64,000 nt of DNA, from assembly GCA_016795325.1 (NCBI GenBank), contig JAEUHY010000036.1:235215-299214 (forward strand), written 5' to 3'. The translations under genes and the position numbers were made by a program. The stretch is from Planctomycetota bacterium. Its GTDB lineage: Bacteria; Planctomycetota; UBA1135; GCA-002686595. Every line of letters starts with the position of its first letter. The stretch's first letter is position 1. The notes beneath the pieces are model-generated. The model had not been told where the DNA came from and did no database searches. It saw nothing but the letters and a program-made list of their open reading frames with translations. This document shows positions 42,192 to 50,325 of this stretch, piece by piece.

Positions 42192-43634
42192 TCAGTCGCG
42201 CGGAACCGCTTCCGAGCGACGCGGGGCCTTCTTGCCGCCGAAGGCGAAGATGTCCTCGGCGATCGCAAGGCCCAGCGGGACGCCGCCGACGTTGCGGTCG
42301 AGGTCCGGCGTGCCGTCCGCGCGCAGCGCGAAGGCGTCGAACGACCAGTGCACGCCCAGGTCGATGCGTGAGTAGCCGTTCTCTTCGATCATCTGCCACA
42401 GGCCGCGCGCGAACTTGCGCGCGTGGCGCGGGCGAACGTTGCCGGCGTTGTCGCGCGTGATTCCGTCGAGCTCTTCGCTGACGAAGGCGCCGGGGAAGAG
42501 CGCGTCAGGCGTGCGGTCGCCGGCGGCCACGCCGTAGAACAGACGCGTGACGTGCAACGCTGCGGCGCCGAAGGTCGCGTGGCCCGACGGATAGGCCGGG
42601 AACGGCGGCGTGAAGTTGCGCTCCGAGCTGTTGCTCGCGGGCCCGCCCAGCGGGAGCCAGGTGGGATCGCAGTCGTTGTTGATGTCGCTCGCCGGCGTCG
42701 GCGCCGTCGGGCCCATCGAGCCGTCGTGCTCGCGAAGGCCGACCACCGGACGCCAGAACTCGAAGCGGTACTTCTCCTCCCAAGCGAGGATGCCGGCGTC
42801 CCCCATCGCGGCGTTGACGAAGGCGAACAGGCGCGCGTTGTCGTCGACGCTGTTGCCCTTCGCCTGCGCGACGGCGCGCACGATCAAGTTGTAGAGCCGC
42901 GGCGGCGTGCCGAGCCCGCGCACACCGTCGTAGGCCCAGAACAAGCCGCGGATCGTCTCGTCGACCGTGCGCTTGCTCGAGCCCGACGGCAGCGTGCCCA
43001 TCAGCTCGGGAGCGATGCCCTTCGAGCGCACTTGCCGCAGCGCCTTGATGTACTCCGGGCTGCCGACCGCGGGCGGCGCGTTCAACTCGTGGCGCTGTTG
43101 GACCGCGAAACACCGCGAATTCTTGCCGTAGAACGGTGCGTGGAAGCCTTGGCCGGGATTCGCGGGGTCCGCGCGGTGGTAGCCGCGACCCTGCGGCGGC
43201 ACGTAGCCGTCGGCGCCGGCGCCGGGATCCGTGGCGCGGTCCTGCATCATCGCCTTGCCGATGCTCGCACCGAAGGCCATGCCTTCGCTCACGCCGACGC
43301 CTGTGAGGCCCGCGTTCGAGAGCGCGGCGTCGAAGTGCGCGCGCTGCCGCGGGAAGAGCATGCTCAGCGTCACGTGCGCCGCCGCAGCGACTGCAGCCGC
43401 CGCGCTCATCCCCGCCGCCGGAGTCGCCGGCATCGCGAGGTAGCGCGGCAAGTTCGGCTGGTTCACAGCCGCGGCGTGCGCGTCGTACATCGCCAGGTGA
43501 ACGATCGCCAACGCGCGCGAACTCAGCGTCGGGCCGCCTTGCTGCGGCGCTTGCCTGCCCTCCGCCGTCTCGAAAGTGAAGTCGCGCCGATTGGCCTCGA
43601 GAGCCACGTTGTTCCAGTACAGGATGTGATCCAC
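42192..43634 (-). CDS. Vanadium-dependent haloperoxidase-like/PAP2-superfamily enzyme
   Basis: The protein has 480 residues from GTG 43634, with AAAGGGA about ten bases upstream; an in-frame ATG at 43724 is the alternative. The vanadate/phosphate pocket is readable in order: KYRFEFWRPVVGLRE (Lys and Arg ligands), FPAYPSGHATFGAAA with the acid-base-type His352, and SRIDLGVHWSFDAF with His429, the axial-ligand position. This order matches bacterial vanadium chloro/iodoperoxidases, which oxidise halides with hydrogen peroxide. Acid phosphatase activity cannot be excluded from sequence. No clear signal peptide is present with this start. Confidence 0.82.
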   Translation of the reverse strand: MDHILYWNNVALEANRRDFTFETAEGRQAPQQGGPTLSSRALAIVHLAMYDAHAAAVNQPNLPRYLAMPATPAAGMSAAAAVAAAAHVTLSMLFPRQRAHFDAALSNAGLTGVGVSEGMAFGASIGKAMMQDRATDPGAGADGYVPPQGRGYHRADPANPGQGFHAPFYGKNSRCFAVQQRHELNAPPAVGSPEYIKALRQVRSKGIAPELMGTLPSGSSKRTVDETIRGLFWAYDGVRGLGTPPRLYNLIVRAVAQAKGNSVDDNARLFAFVNAAMGDAGILAWEEKYRFEFWRPVVGLREHDGSMGPTAPTPASDINNDCDPTWLPLGGPASNSSERNFTPPFPAYPSGHATFGAAALHVTRLFYGVAAGDRTPDALFPGAFVSEELDGITRDNAGNVRPRHARKFARGLWQMIEENGYSRIDLGVHWSFDAFALRADGTPDLDRNVGGVPLGLAIAEDIFAFGGKKAPRRSEAVPRD

Positions 43635-43812
43635 AGACTTCGTCCCTTTGCGCCCCGTGCGGGGCCGGCGCCCGAAGGCGCGTTGCAGCGCGACGACGCG
43701 CTCGGATTCAGCCCGAAAGCCCACGTCGTCGCGCCGGGCCGACGGTCCGCGAGCTGCGAGACCGTCGATCCCTCTTGGGCGCAGGGGACGCGCGCGAGCT
43801 TCGGTAGCAACA

Positions 43813-43833
43813 ATTCGCGTCCGTCACGCGAAT
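43813..43833. other. 21-bp inverted repeat downstream of the kinase gene
   Basis: ATTCGCGT (43813-43820) and ACGCGAAT (43826-43833) form a perfect 8-bp inverted repeat with a 5-base spacer. It lies 76 bp beyond the kinase stop and about 180 bp upstream of the haloperoxidase start, on the same strand. It could be an operator or a weak terminator; no T run follows. Confidence 0.4.
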
Positions 43834-43908
43834 CAAGACGAGCTAACGCGCGGCGGGATCAAGCGTGAGACAAGTGCACGGACATTGACAAGCTCGACCT
43901 TCGCACGC

Positions 43909-45996
43909 TCAGCGTGCGAGGTGCTTGAGCATTCCGTAGCGCGAATGGAGCGTCGCCGCGTCGAGTTCGCGCACACGGCCATCGGGGAGCGTGATGCGCG
44001 CCGTCGCGTTGGGCGCGCGCGCGTCGCGGACCTCGACCAGCCAATCTTCGCGGCCGAATTCCATGCGCTCGTCGAGTTCGAGCTCGTTGAGCGCCTGCGC
44101 CAGGCGCAACTCGAACGCCGGCCGATCCGCGATGGAGTTCAGCGCTGCGTCGACAAGCGCGAGATCGAAGCGCCAGTACAGCGTCTCCTCCTTGGCGATG
44201 ACCTTGCCCGCGGGCAGCAGGATCACGAAGTCCTCCGAGTCGGGTGCGCCGGCCGCCGCGACGTAGTCGAGGTTCTGGAACAAGTACATGGCGACCTTGC
44301 GGTTGCGTTCGAGCTGAGCCGTCAGGGCCGGGATGCGGTAGGTGACGAGGTCGCCGTCCGTCCAGGATTTGTCGCGCAGGACGCTGTCGTCCAGGAGCGA
44401 AGCGTGCAGCGCCCAGGTCACGACAGCCCAGCGAGCGCGCGCCATCGTCTCCGCCGAACCGCCCGGGATGATGCGCGCGAACGGCGCGAACCTCGCTTGA
44501 AGATCGCGACGCACCACGCCGCTGAAGTGCAAGCCGCCTCGGCCGTCGTCGAGCAACTCGATACTCGAAACCTCGCCGGGCGTGATCAACGGCATGTGCT
44601 CGAGCTCGGCTTTGGTCGACGCGTCGAGCGCGGCGCGGGCGTCGCGCTGTGCGTTCTCGTATTGCTCCAGCGCTCTGCGGCGCGTGGTGGGACCGAGCAG
44701 GAGTGCGCTGCCGCCCACGAGGAATCCCAACAGGAGCATGGCGGCGAGGCAGCCCCACGCGTAGGTCGATGCCCGCGAAGCAGCGCGATCCGCGCGGTTT
44801 CGGACCACGAAACTCACCGTCGCGGCGATGCCGATGGGCACGAGCGCCAACAGACCGAGCAGCGCGGCTTCCATCCAACCGAGCTGTCCGGTGAGCACGA
44901 GCAAGATGCCGGCGACGGTCATGCCGACGCCGCCGAACGCTGCGGCCCAGCCGAGCAGGCGCGAGTACGGCGCGCGCGCAGCAGGTTGGCGCTCGTCGTC
45001 GCGCACGGCGCGTTCGCGTTCCGCGGCCGGCTTCGCGTGCGCCGCGTTCGCTGAAGGCGCCTGCGCCGCACGATCGACATCCGCGCGCACGTCGCTCGCG
45101 TGTTGGTAGCGCTGTTCAGGCTCCTTCTCGAGAGTCTTGAGCACGATGTTGTCGACGTTCGCGCCCACCGACGTCTTCGTCGAAGGCAACGGGAAACGCC
45201 CCATCGGCAGTTCGCCGGTGAGCAGCTCGTACATCACGACGCCGAGTGAGTAGATGTCGGCGCGGTGGTCGACCGAGAGCGGCCGGTCCCACTGCTCGGG
45301 CGCCATGTAGCGCACCGTGCCCATCACTTGCCCGGTCTCGGTCAGCGTGTTCGCGGTGCGCGGCCCTTGGCCGACGAGCTTCGCCAAGCCGAAGTCGAGG
45401 ATCTTGGCCGTGCCCTGGCGCGTGACAATCACGTTCTCGGGCTTGATGTCGCGGTGCACGACGCCGCGGTCGTGGGCGGCCTGCAACGCGTCGCACACCT
45501 GACCGACGATCGCCAGCGCCGAACGCGGATCGAGCTCGCGCGCGGCGATCATCTGGCGCAAGCTCGCGCCTTCGACGAGCTCCATCAGCAGGTACCAGTG
45601 CGGCCCGGCGCGACCGGCACTGTAGACCGAGACGATGTTGGGGTGCGCGAGCGACGCGAGCAGGCGCGACTCGCGCTCGAAGCGTTCGCCGAAGGCCGGG
45701 TCGCTGCTGGAGTCGAGCGCGAGCACCTTGAGCGCGGCGTCGCGGCCCAGGCTCTTCTGCCGCACGCGGTACACCGCGCCCATGCCGCCGTGGCCGATCA
45801 GCTCGAGGATCTCGAGGTCGGGGAAGTGCGGAGCGAGCGACGGGATCGCCGGCGCGGGGCGGCGTTCCGAGCCGCGCGTCACGACGAGCTCGGGTTCGAG
45901 GCTCGCCTTGAACAGGCAGGCGGCGCACAGGCCGTCCAGGGCCGGGGAACTTTCGAAGGTGGCGCCGCAGCGCTCGCAGGCTTTGGGGTGGGGCAT
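43909..45996 (-). CDS. Membrane serine/threonine protein kinase with N-terminal zinc knuckle
   Basis: The protein has 695 residues from ATG 45996. Four cysteines at 7, 10, 24 and 27 form a small zinc knuckle typical of planctomycete kinases. The Hanks kinase domain (about 62-320) has GHGGMGAVY, the ATP Lys90, HRDIKPEN with catalytic Asp183, DFG at 201-203 and YMAPEQW. Three or four membrane helices (about 345-440) are followed by an extracytoplasmic domain of about 220 residues with no recognised fold. The ECF sigma factor gene lies upstream on the same strand, an arrangement known in planctomycetes in which the kinase is thought to control the sigma factor. Confidence 0.93.
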   Translation of the reverse strand: MPHPKACERCGATFESSPALDGLCAACLFKASLEPELVVTRGSERRPAPAIPSLAPHFPDLEILELIGHGGMGAVYRVRQKSLGRDAALKVLALDSSSDPAFGERFERESRLLASLAHPNIVSVYSAGRAGPHWYLLMELVEGASLRQMIAARELDPRSALAIVGQVCDALQAAHDRGVVHRDIKPENVIVTRQGTAKILDFGLAKLVGQGPRTANTLTETGQVMGTVRYMAPEQWDRPLSVDHRADIYSLGVVMYELLTGELPMGRFPLPSTKTSVGANVDNIVLKTLEKEPEQRYQHASDVRADVDRAAQAPSANAAHAKPAAERERAVRDDERQPAARAPYSRLLGWAAAFGGVGMTVAGILLVLTGQLGWMEAALLGLLALVPIGIAATVSFVVRNRADRAASRASTYAWGCLAAMLLLGFLVGGSALLLGPTTRRRALEQYENAQRDARAALDASTKAELEHMPLITPGEVSSIELLDDGRGGLHFSGVVRRDLQARFAPFARIIPGGSAETMARARWAVVTWALHASLLDDSVLRDKSWTDGDLVTYRIPALTAQLERNRKVAMYLFQNLDYVAAAGAPDSEDFVILLPAGKVIAKEETLYWRFDLALVDAALNSIADRPAFELRLAQALNELELDERMEFGREDWLVEVRDARAPNATARITLPDGRVRELDAATLHSRYGMLKHLAR

Positions 45997-46070
45997 GGTT
46001 CAGCTCTCTGGTGGCCCCCAGAGGCCGATGCGCGGCGCAACGTTACAGCGAACTTCTGCGCTTCAGCCCA

Positions 46071-46235
46071 CGAGTGGGTTGATTCGCAATTTCGCCGCAC
46101 ATCTCAGGCGCCTCGCCGTCCCCCGCTGCGTTGCTCCGGTTCGGCGACCTATTCAGGTCGCCTGGAATCCTCGCGCCTTGCGGGGAGCGCCGAACCACCT
46201 GACATCTGCGGCGGACTTTCGAATCAAACCACTAG
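46071..46235. repeat. 165-bp palindromic repeat, copy R2
   Basis: It is 165 bp like R1 and aligns to it without gaps. The left end is CGAG instead of CTAG; the right end is CTAG. The central stem GGCGACCT (46143-46150)/AGGTCGCC (46155-46162) is identical. The right-hand CTAG (46232-46235) supplies the TAG stop codon of the sigma factor gene. It fills most of the gap between the sigma factor and kinase genes, so a transcript through both would contain the hairpin. Confidence 0.93.
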
Positions 46236-46975
46236 CGCCCGCCGAGCGCCCGGAACAGGTCGGCGATCTCGGACTCGACCTCGTGTTCGTGCTCGACCGT
46301 GTCGCGGATCAGCGCGTGCAACGCCTCGCGATAGCGTTTGCGCAGCCGCGTCGCCGCCACGCGCACCGCGCCTTCGCTCATGCCGGCCTCGAGCGCGATG
46401 CCGGCGACGTCGGAGAGCTCGCCGCCCTGCAGCGCCGGACGCAGCAGCGCGAACAGTTCGCCGCGGCCGTCCGCTTCGTAGTCCTCGCGCACCGCGGCCA
46501 GCGCACGCGCGAGCAACGCCAGCGCCCACTCGCGCTCGAAGGCCTGCTCGGGCGAAGTTTCGCCGCTGACGGGGATCTGCAGACGCTCGTCGGCGTCGAG
46601 CGGGTCGATCGACACGATGCGCGCACCGCCCCCGCGTTTCTGCGCGTTCGCGCGCGCACGCTCGTGCGAGAGATGATGGACAAGCGCAGCGAGGAGGAAC
46701 GAGCGAAAGCGGCCGCGGTCGGCGGAGAGCTCGCCGAAGTTGCGCTTCTCGACGAGCTCCGCGAAGAACCCCTGGACCGTGTCGGCCGCCGCGTGCGAGT
46801 CGAGCCCGCGGCGCCGCAGGAACGCGTAGAGCGGCGTCCAGTAGCGCTCGCACAGCTCGGTGAGCGCGGCGCGCGCGCGCGGCGGGTCCGACTGACCGAG
46901 CGAAGCGACGAGACTCCAGCGCGTGGTGAGGAACTGCGCGGCGCCGCCTCCCGGACCGTGGGTCGAACTCATCAC
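46232..46975 (-). CDS. ECF RNA polymerase sigma factor (kinase-linked type)
   Basis: The protein has 247 residues; the frame starts with two adjacent Met codons at 46975. The opening QFLTTRWSLVASLG is characteristic of the planctomycete-type ECF factors. Region 2 is seen as LCERYWTPLYAFLRRRG...AADTVQGFFAELVEK, and region 4 as the helix-turn-helix VAGIALEAGMSEGAVRVAAT followed by RLRKRYREAL. It directs RNA polymerase to a specific promoter set. The downstream same-strand gene is a Ser/Thr kinase, probably its regulator; there is no anti-sigma gene. Its TAG stop lies inside the terminal CTAG of repeat R2. Confidence 0.9.
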   Translation of the reverse strand: MMSSTHGPGGGAAQFLTTRWSLVASLGQSDPPRARAALTELCERYWTPLYAFLRRRGLDSHAAADTVQGFFAELVEKRNFGELSADRGRFRSFLLAALVHHLSHERARANAQKRGGGARIVSIDPLDADERLQIPVSGETSPEQAFEREWALALLARALAAVREDYEADGRGELFALLRPALQGGELSDVAGIALEAGMSEGAVRVAATRLRKRYREALHALIRDTVEHEHEVESEIADLFRALGGR

Positions 46976-46989
46976 CTCAAGCGTAGTGG

Positions 46990-47130
46990 GGTGAGCGAGA
47001 ACTTCGATACTTCTCTGCGGTGCGGTGCGACCGCACTGGGTTGTTCGGGCTCGGCGCCTTCGGATCTGCGCGCGTGGCGGGAAGCGCTGACGCGCTCGAT
47101 GGCTGCAGCGGACCTGGCCGTCGTCGCGCC
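46990..47130. repeat. Decayed copy of the 165-bp palindromic repeat (R4), tentative
   Basis: From about 47036 the sequence aligns to R1: CTGGGTTGTTCGGGCTCGGCG matches the R1 bases just before the central hairpin at 17 of 21 positions, the next 14 bases (most of the hairpin) are missing, and the following 56 bases match at about two thirds of positions, including GCGGGAAGCGC and GCGGAC. The left part is poorer but contains its own 7-bp stem (47020-47026 with 47030-47036). It abuts R3 in tandem and lies just upstream of the sigma factor start. Boundaries are approximate. Confidence 0.5.
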
Positions 47131-47156
47131 TGTGCGGCGCGTACTGCCTCTCAACT

Positions 47157-47321
47157 CTAGTGCCCTGCTTCCGAATTTCGTCGCAGATCCAGATGGCCTC
47201 GCCGCCCCTGGCAGCGTTGCTCCGGTTCGGCGACCTATTCAGGTCGCCCGGAATCCTCGCGCCTTGCCAGGAGCGCCGAATCCATCGACATCTGCGACGG
47301 ACTTCGGAAGCAGGCCACTAG
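47157..47321. repeat. 165-bp palindromic repeat, copy R3
   Basis: It is exactly 165 bp with CTAG at both ends and the same central 8-bp stem (47229-47236 and 47241-47248). The outer 40 bases pair at 34 of 40 positions. Several arm positions differ from R1 and R2 on both sides in a matched way, for example CTGCTTC where R1 and R2 have TTGATTC. The right CTAG (47318-47321) supplies the TAG stop of the dioxygenase-like gene. Confidence 0.92.
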
Positions 47322-47911
47322 CGCAAATTGTCGTACGCGAGCCGGCCGAGCGTGACGGCGCCGCTCGCGAGCTCGACGCGCTGGAAATCGAACGGCTCGC
47401 GGCCGTAGGTGTGGATCGTGACCGCGGTGCGCGAGTCGGACGGGTTGAAGACGCTGTGGAAGTCCTCGTGCGGCGGCAAGACGGTCGCCACGGCGCCGGG
47501 TGTTGCGCGCAGCGTGCACGCAGCCCGCAGCCGCGCGCGCGAAGGATCGCGACCGTCGTCTTCGCGCTCGAAGTTGGTGACGTCGACCTCGCCTTCGGCG
47601 ACCGCGACGACGCCCCACGTGCCGTGATCGTGCGCCGCGCTCCCGCTGTGCGGCGGCCAGATCATCGCGATCACGACGAAGTGCTGATCGCGATCGAGAT
47701 GAAGCAAGTTGCGCCCATAGCCGCGGGCGGGAGCACAACGGAACGCGCGTGGGATCACAAGCGGCTCGCGCACGAGCTGCGTGGCGAGTTCGCGCACCAG
47801 ACGCAACTTGGTGGCTTCCGACAGAGACTGCGCGGCGACCTCGCGCACGTCGGAGAAGTAGCGCACCAGGCGGGGATCGAGTTGGTTGGAGGCAGCGGCG
47901 CTGAGGTTCAT
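47318..47911 (-). CDS. Cupin protein, cysteine-dioxygenase-like
   Basis: The protein has 197 residues from ATG 47911. The cupin iron site is visible as HSGSAAHDHGTWGVVAVAEG, with His94 and His96, and a late HEDFHSVFNPSD supplying further His ligands, then TAVTIHTYG as in cysteine dioxygenase. The family oxidises cysteine or other thiols to sulfinates with O2 and Fe(II). Related cupins act on other thiol acids, so the substrate is open. The TAG stop is part of repeat R3. It precedes the sigma factor gene on the same strand but is separated from it by R3 and R4. Confidence 0.75.
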   Translation of the reverse strand: MNLSAAASNQLDPRLVRYFSDVREVAAQSLSEATKLRLVRELATQLVREPLVIPRAFRCAPARGYGRNLLHLDRDQHFVVIAMIWPPHSGSAAHDHGTWGVVAVAEGEVDVTNFEREDDGRDPSRARLRAACTLRATPGAVATVLPPHEDFHSVFNPSDSRTAVTIHTYGREPFDFQRVELASGAVTLGRLAYDNLR

Positions 47912-48141
47912 GGCGAGTGCATTTGCGCCGTGCGCTCGTGGGTTGGCCATACGCTCTCGGTCGCAGCGCGGAGCGGAAGTGCTGCGCTGGCCGCGTCCTG
48001 CAGCGCTGCGCCGTTCGAACCCGAGGGCCGGAACTTCCCGCCGGACTTTTTCCATGCGGGCCGCCAGAATTTGGGCCGCGTCGCAGACGTCACGCAACGG
48101 CGCGCCGCGCTCTCCACCTTCCGTCCCTCGAAACAACCCGC

Positions 48142-48687
48142 ATGAAGTTCCTCGTTCTGTCCTTGTCCGTGGTCGCCACGCTGTCGCTCGCGACTTGGGG
48201 CCTCGCCGTGCAAGGCCCGGGCGCGCGCAAGGCGCCGCCCGCTCCGCAATCCCTCGTCCTCGCCGCGGAAGTCGGCGAGTGGACCGCAACGGTGACCGCC
48301 GGCGGCAAGGAATACCCCGGCACGTTGTCGGTCGAAGCCGGTCCGGGCGGCCACGGAATCGTCTCGCACCTCGAGGCCAAGTTCGGCCCGGCGTTGTTCG
48401 AAGGCCGCGGGCTCGAAGCCTGGGACCCCGCGCGCGGCAAGTACTCGGCGCTGTGGATCTACAGCCTTTCGCCGCAACCGCTCTCCGCCGAAGGCACCTG
48501 GGACGAAGCCACCAAGACGCGCACGCTGCGCATGGACGTGCCGCCCGCCGACGGCAAGCCGGGCAAGGTCGAATGGCACGTGACGCGCGTCGTGAGCGAC
48601 GACGAGCGGCAGTTCCAGATCCTGGGCGAAGCACCGGGCGGCGAGCGCACGGAGATGCTCGCGATCCGCTACGTGCGCAAACGCTGA
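48142..48687 (+). CDS. Exported DUF1579-like lipocalin-type protein
   Basis: The protein has 181 residues from ATG 48142. A signal peptide (residues 1-23) leads to a single beta-barrel-like domain with GEWTATVTAGGKEYPGTLSV, FEGRGLEAWDPARGKYSALW and EGTWDEATKTRTLRM. These blocks match DUF1579, a family of secreted proteins with no assigned activity. The gene stands alone and is followed 31 bp later by a strong GC-rich hairpin that recurs after the next gene. Confidence 0.65.
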   Translation: MKFLVLSLSVVATLSLATWGLAVQGPGARKAPPAPQSLVLAAEVGEWTATVTAGGKEYPGTLSVEAGPGGHGIVSHLEAKFGPALFEGRGLEAWDPARGKYSALWIYSLSPQPLSAEGTWDEATKTRTLRMDVPPADGKPGKVEWHVTRVVSDDERQFQILGEAPGGERTEMLAIRYVRKR

Positions 48688-48715
48688 GGCTGGCTGCGCG
48701 ACAGCGCGCCGCTTC

Positions 48716-48764
48716 CACGCCCACGCCGCCGACTTGCGTCGCGCGACGTGGGCGTGCGCTGTTC
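48716..48764 (+). terminator. GC-rich hairpin, copy 1 of a 49-bp repeated terminator-like element
   Basis: CGCCCACG (48718-48725) pairs with CGTGGGCG (48747-48754), extended to 10 of 11 bp, and an inner CGAC-TTGC-GTCG stem sits in the loop. The 49 bases recur at 50277-50325 with one difference, in the loop of the inner hairpin. Both copies follow a stop codon by 23-31 bp. There is no T run, so it may be a rho-independent-like or 3'-end-protecting structure. Confidence 0.6.
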
Positions 48765-49042
48765 CGGGAGAACCCCACGCGCGCTCTCGTGCGCGCGAGC
48801 GGCTGCCGAGTCAACGCGTCGACTCCCCATCCGTGGGAATCGGGGCCGCCGCGACGCGCGAGCGTCGCCCGCGCGAGCAGCGTTGTCGTCGCCACACGCA
48901 CTTCATCGGATCCGTCGCGCCAAGTTGGCGTGACAAGCGGGGCCTGCCGCCGTCTTGGTCTGCGCCAGCACGCCCGAGGCTGAACCAAAGCTCGGCGTCG
49001 GCTTCCCCTAGACCGCCTCGGGCGGAGAAACGACTCCTAGAC

Positions 49043-50254
49043 ATGAAGTGTTCGTTCCTGTCCTCGCTTCTCATCACCGCGGGAGCCCTGCTCGCGGGCT
49101 CACGTCCATCGCACGCGCTCCAAGAAGTCGCCGTGCCTTGCGCGCCGACCGGAATCACCACGCCGATCAGCTATGGCGAGCACGCCAAGTGCGCGATCAG
49201 CAACGTGGGCGAGGTCGACGTGTACCAGTTCTTCGGCACTGCCGGCGATGTCGTGCGGATCGGCATTGCGGGCACGAGCACGACTTGGGGCCCGCAGTTG
49301 GAGCTTTTCCAGCCGAGCAATCCGCTGACGCCTCTGAAGATCGCCGGCTGCAATCCAACGTTCTTCGCAACCTGCTCGACGTCTTTGGAAGAGACCCTGC
49401 CGGAGACTGGCGTGTACGCGATCCGGGTCTTCGACTTCCAGAACAACCACGGAGGCAACTACGCGCTGAACCTCGAGCGCCTCCCGCGTGATGGGCAAGT
49501 GCCGACGATCGACTACGGCACGAGCGTGGTCACGACGCTCGAGCACGCGTCCGACATCGACTGGTTCGCATTCGACGCGTTCACCGGCACGCTCGTCCAA
49601 CTGACGGGGTCATCGACACCGGGCTGCGGGGTGCGCGTCGAAATCATCGACTCTGCTGGCGTCATTCGCGCATTCCAGGAGTGCCAGAGCGGATGCGCGA
49701 CGGCCCCGATCGTGTTCAACCCGCCTGCAGATGGTCGCTACTACATCTCTGTCCAGGACCCCGGCTACAACAACGTCGGCACGATCACCGTCGCCCTCTC
49801 GTGCGTGGTCGGCAACTGCCCGACGACCACGCCGATCCCGTCCATCGGCAGCAGCTACTGCACGCCGTCGCAAAACTCTACGGGCGCCGAGGCGCGCATC
49901 AGCGCACTGGGAAGCCGGTTCGTGGCTGACAACGATGTCTATCTCGTCGTCACGGGCGTGCCAACGCAGCGCCAAGGTCTGTTCTTCCTCGGCCTGGGTC
50001 AGCAGGACGTGGCATTCCTGAACGGCTGCGGGCGTCTGTGCGTCACACCGCCCGTTGTGCGCCGCCCAGTGCAGTTCACCAGCAGCTCCAACACGCTCCA
50101 ACTCCGCCTGGACTTGACCCATCCCACCGTGGCGCCGCTCGTGAGCCCCGGCAGCCCGACGTACTTCCAGGCTTGGTTCCGCGACCCCACCGGCACTTCG
50201 AGCTGCAGCGGACCGACCAACACCACGGACGGACTGCGCATCAACTTCCTCTAG
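49043..50254 (+). CDS. Secreted PPC-domain protein with shared C-terminal domain
   Basis: The protein has 403 residues from ATG 49043 and a signal peptide ending PSHALQ. Residues about 30-145 and 150-255 look like two bacterial pre-peptidase C-terminal (PPC) beta-sandwiches: VDVYQFFGTAGDVVRIGI...GVYAIRVFDF, and DIDWFAFDAFTGTLVQL...GRYYISVQDPG. Residues 272-403 are the shared C-terminal domain, but the second and fourth of its usual cysteines are absent and two new ones appear (NGC and SSC). Probably extracellular. The upstream 355-bp gap holds the 48716-48764 hairpin and nothing else I recognise. Confidence 0.76.
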   Translation: MKCSFLSSLLITAGALLAGSRPSHALQEVAVPCAPTGITTPISYGEHAKCAISNVGEVDVYQFFGTAGDVVRIGIAGTSTTWGPQLELFQPSNPLTPLKIAGCNPTFFATCSTSLEETLPETGVYAIRVFDFQNNHGGNYALNLERLPRDGQVPTIDYGTSVVTTLEHASDIDWFAFDAFTGTLVQLTGSSTPGCGVRVEIIDSAGVIRAFQECQSGCATAPIVFNPPADGRYYISVQDPGYNNVGTITVALSCVVGNCPTTTPIPSIGSSYCTPSQNSTGAEARISALGSRFVADNDVYLVVTGVPTQRQGLFFLGLGQQDVAFLNGCGRLCVTPPVVRRPVQFTSSSNTLQLRLDLTHPTVAPLVSPGSPTYFQAWFRDPTGTSSCSGPTNTTDGLRINFL

Positions 50255-50276
50255 TCGAGGTCGCTTCCTTCGAGAG

Positions 50277-50325
50277 CACGCCCACGCCGCCGACTTGTGT
50301 CGCGCGACGTGGGCGTGCGCTGTTC
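50277..50325 (+). terminator. GC-rich hairpin, copy 2 of the 49-bp repeated element
   Basis: It is identical to 48716-48764 except for T at 50298 in place of C at 48737, in the inner loop, so both stems are preserved. It starts 23 bp after the stop of the PPC-domain gene. The rest of the 302-bp gap before the next gene shows no further feature. Confidence 0.6.

Noticed and set aside
36876..47321. The three 165-bp repeats as a CRISPR or a tandem repeat array
   Set aside because: They are dispersed over 10 kb, are internally palindromic, and have genes rather than spacers between them.
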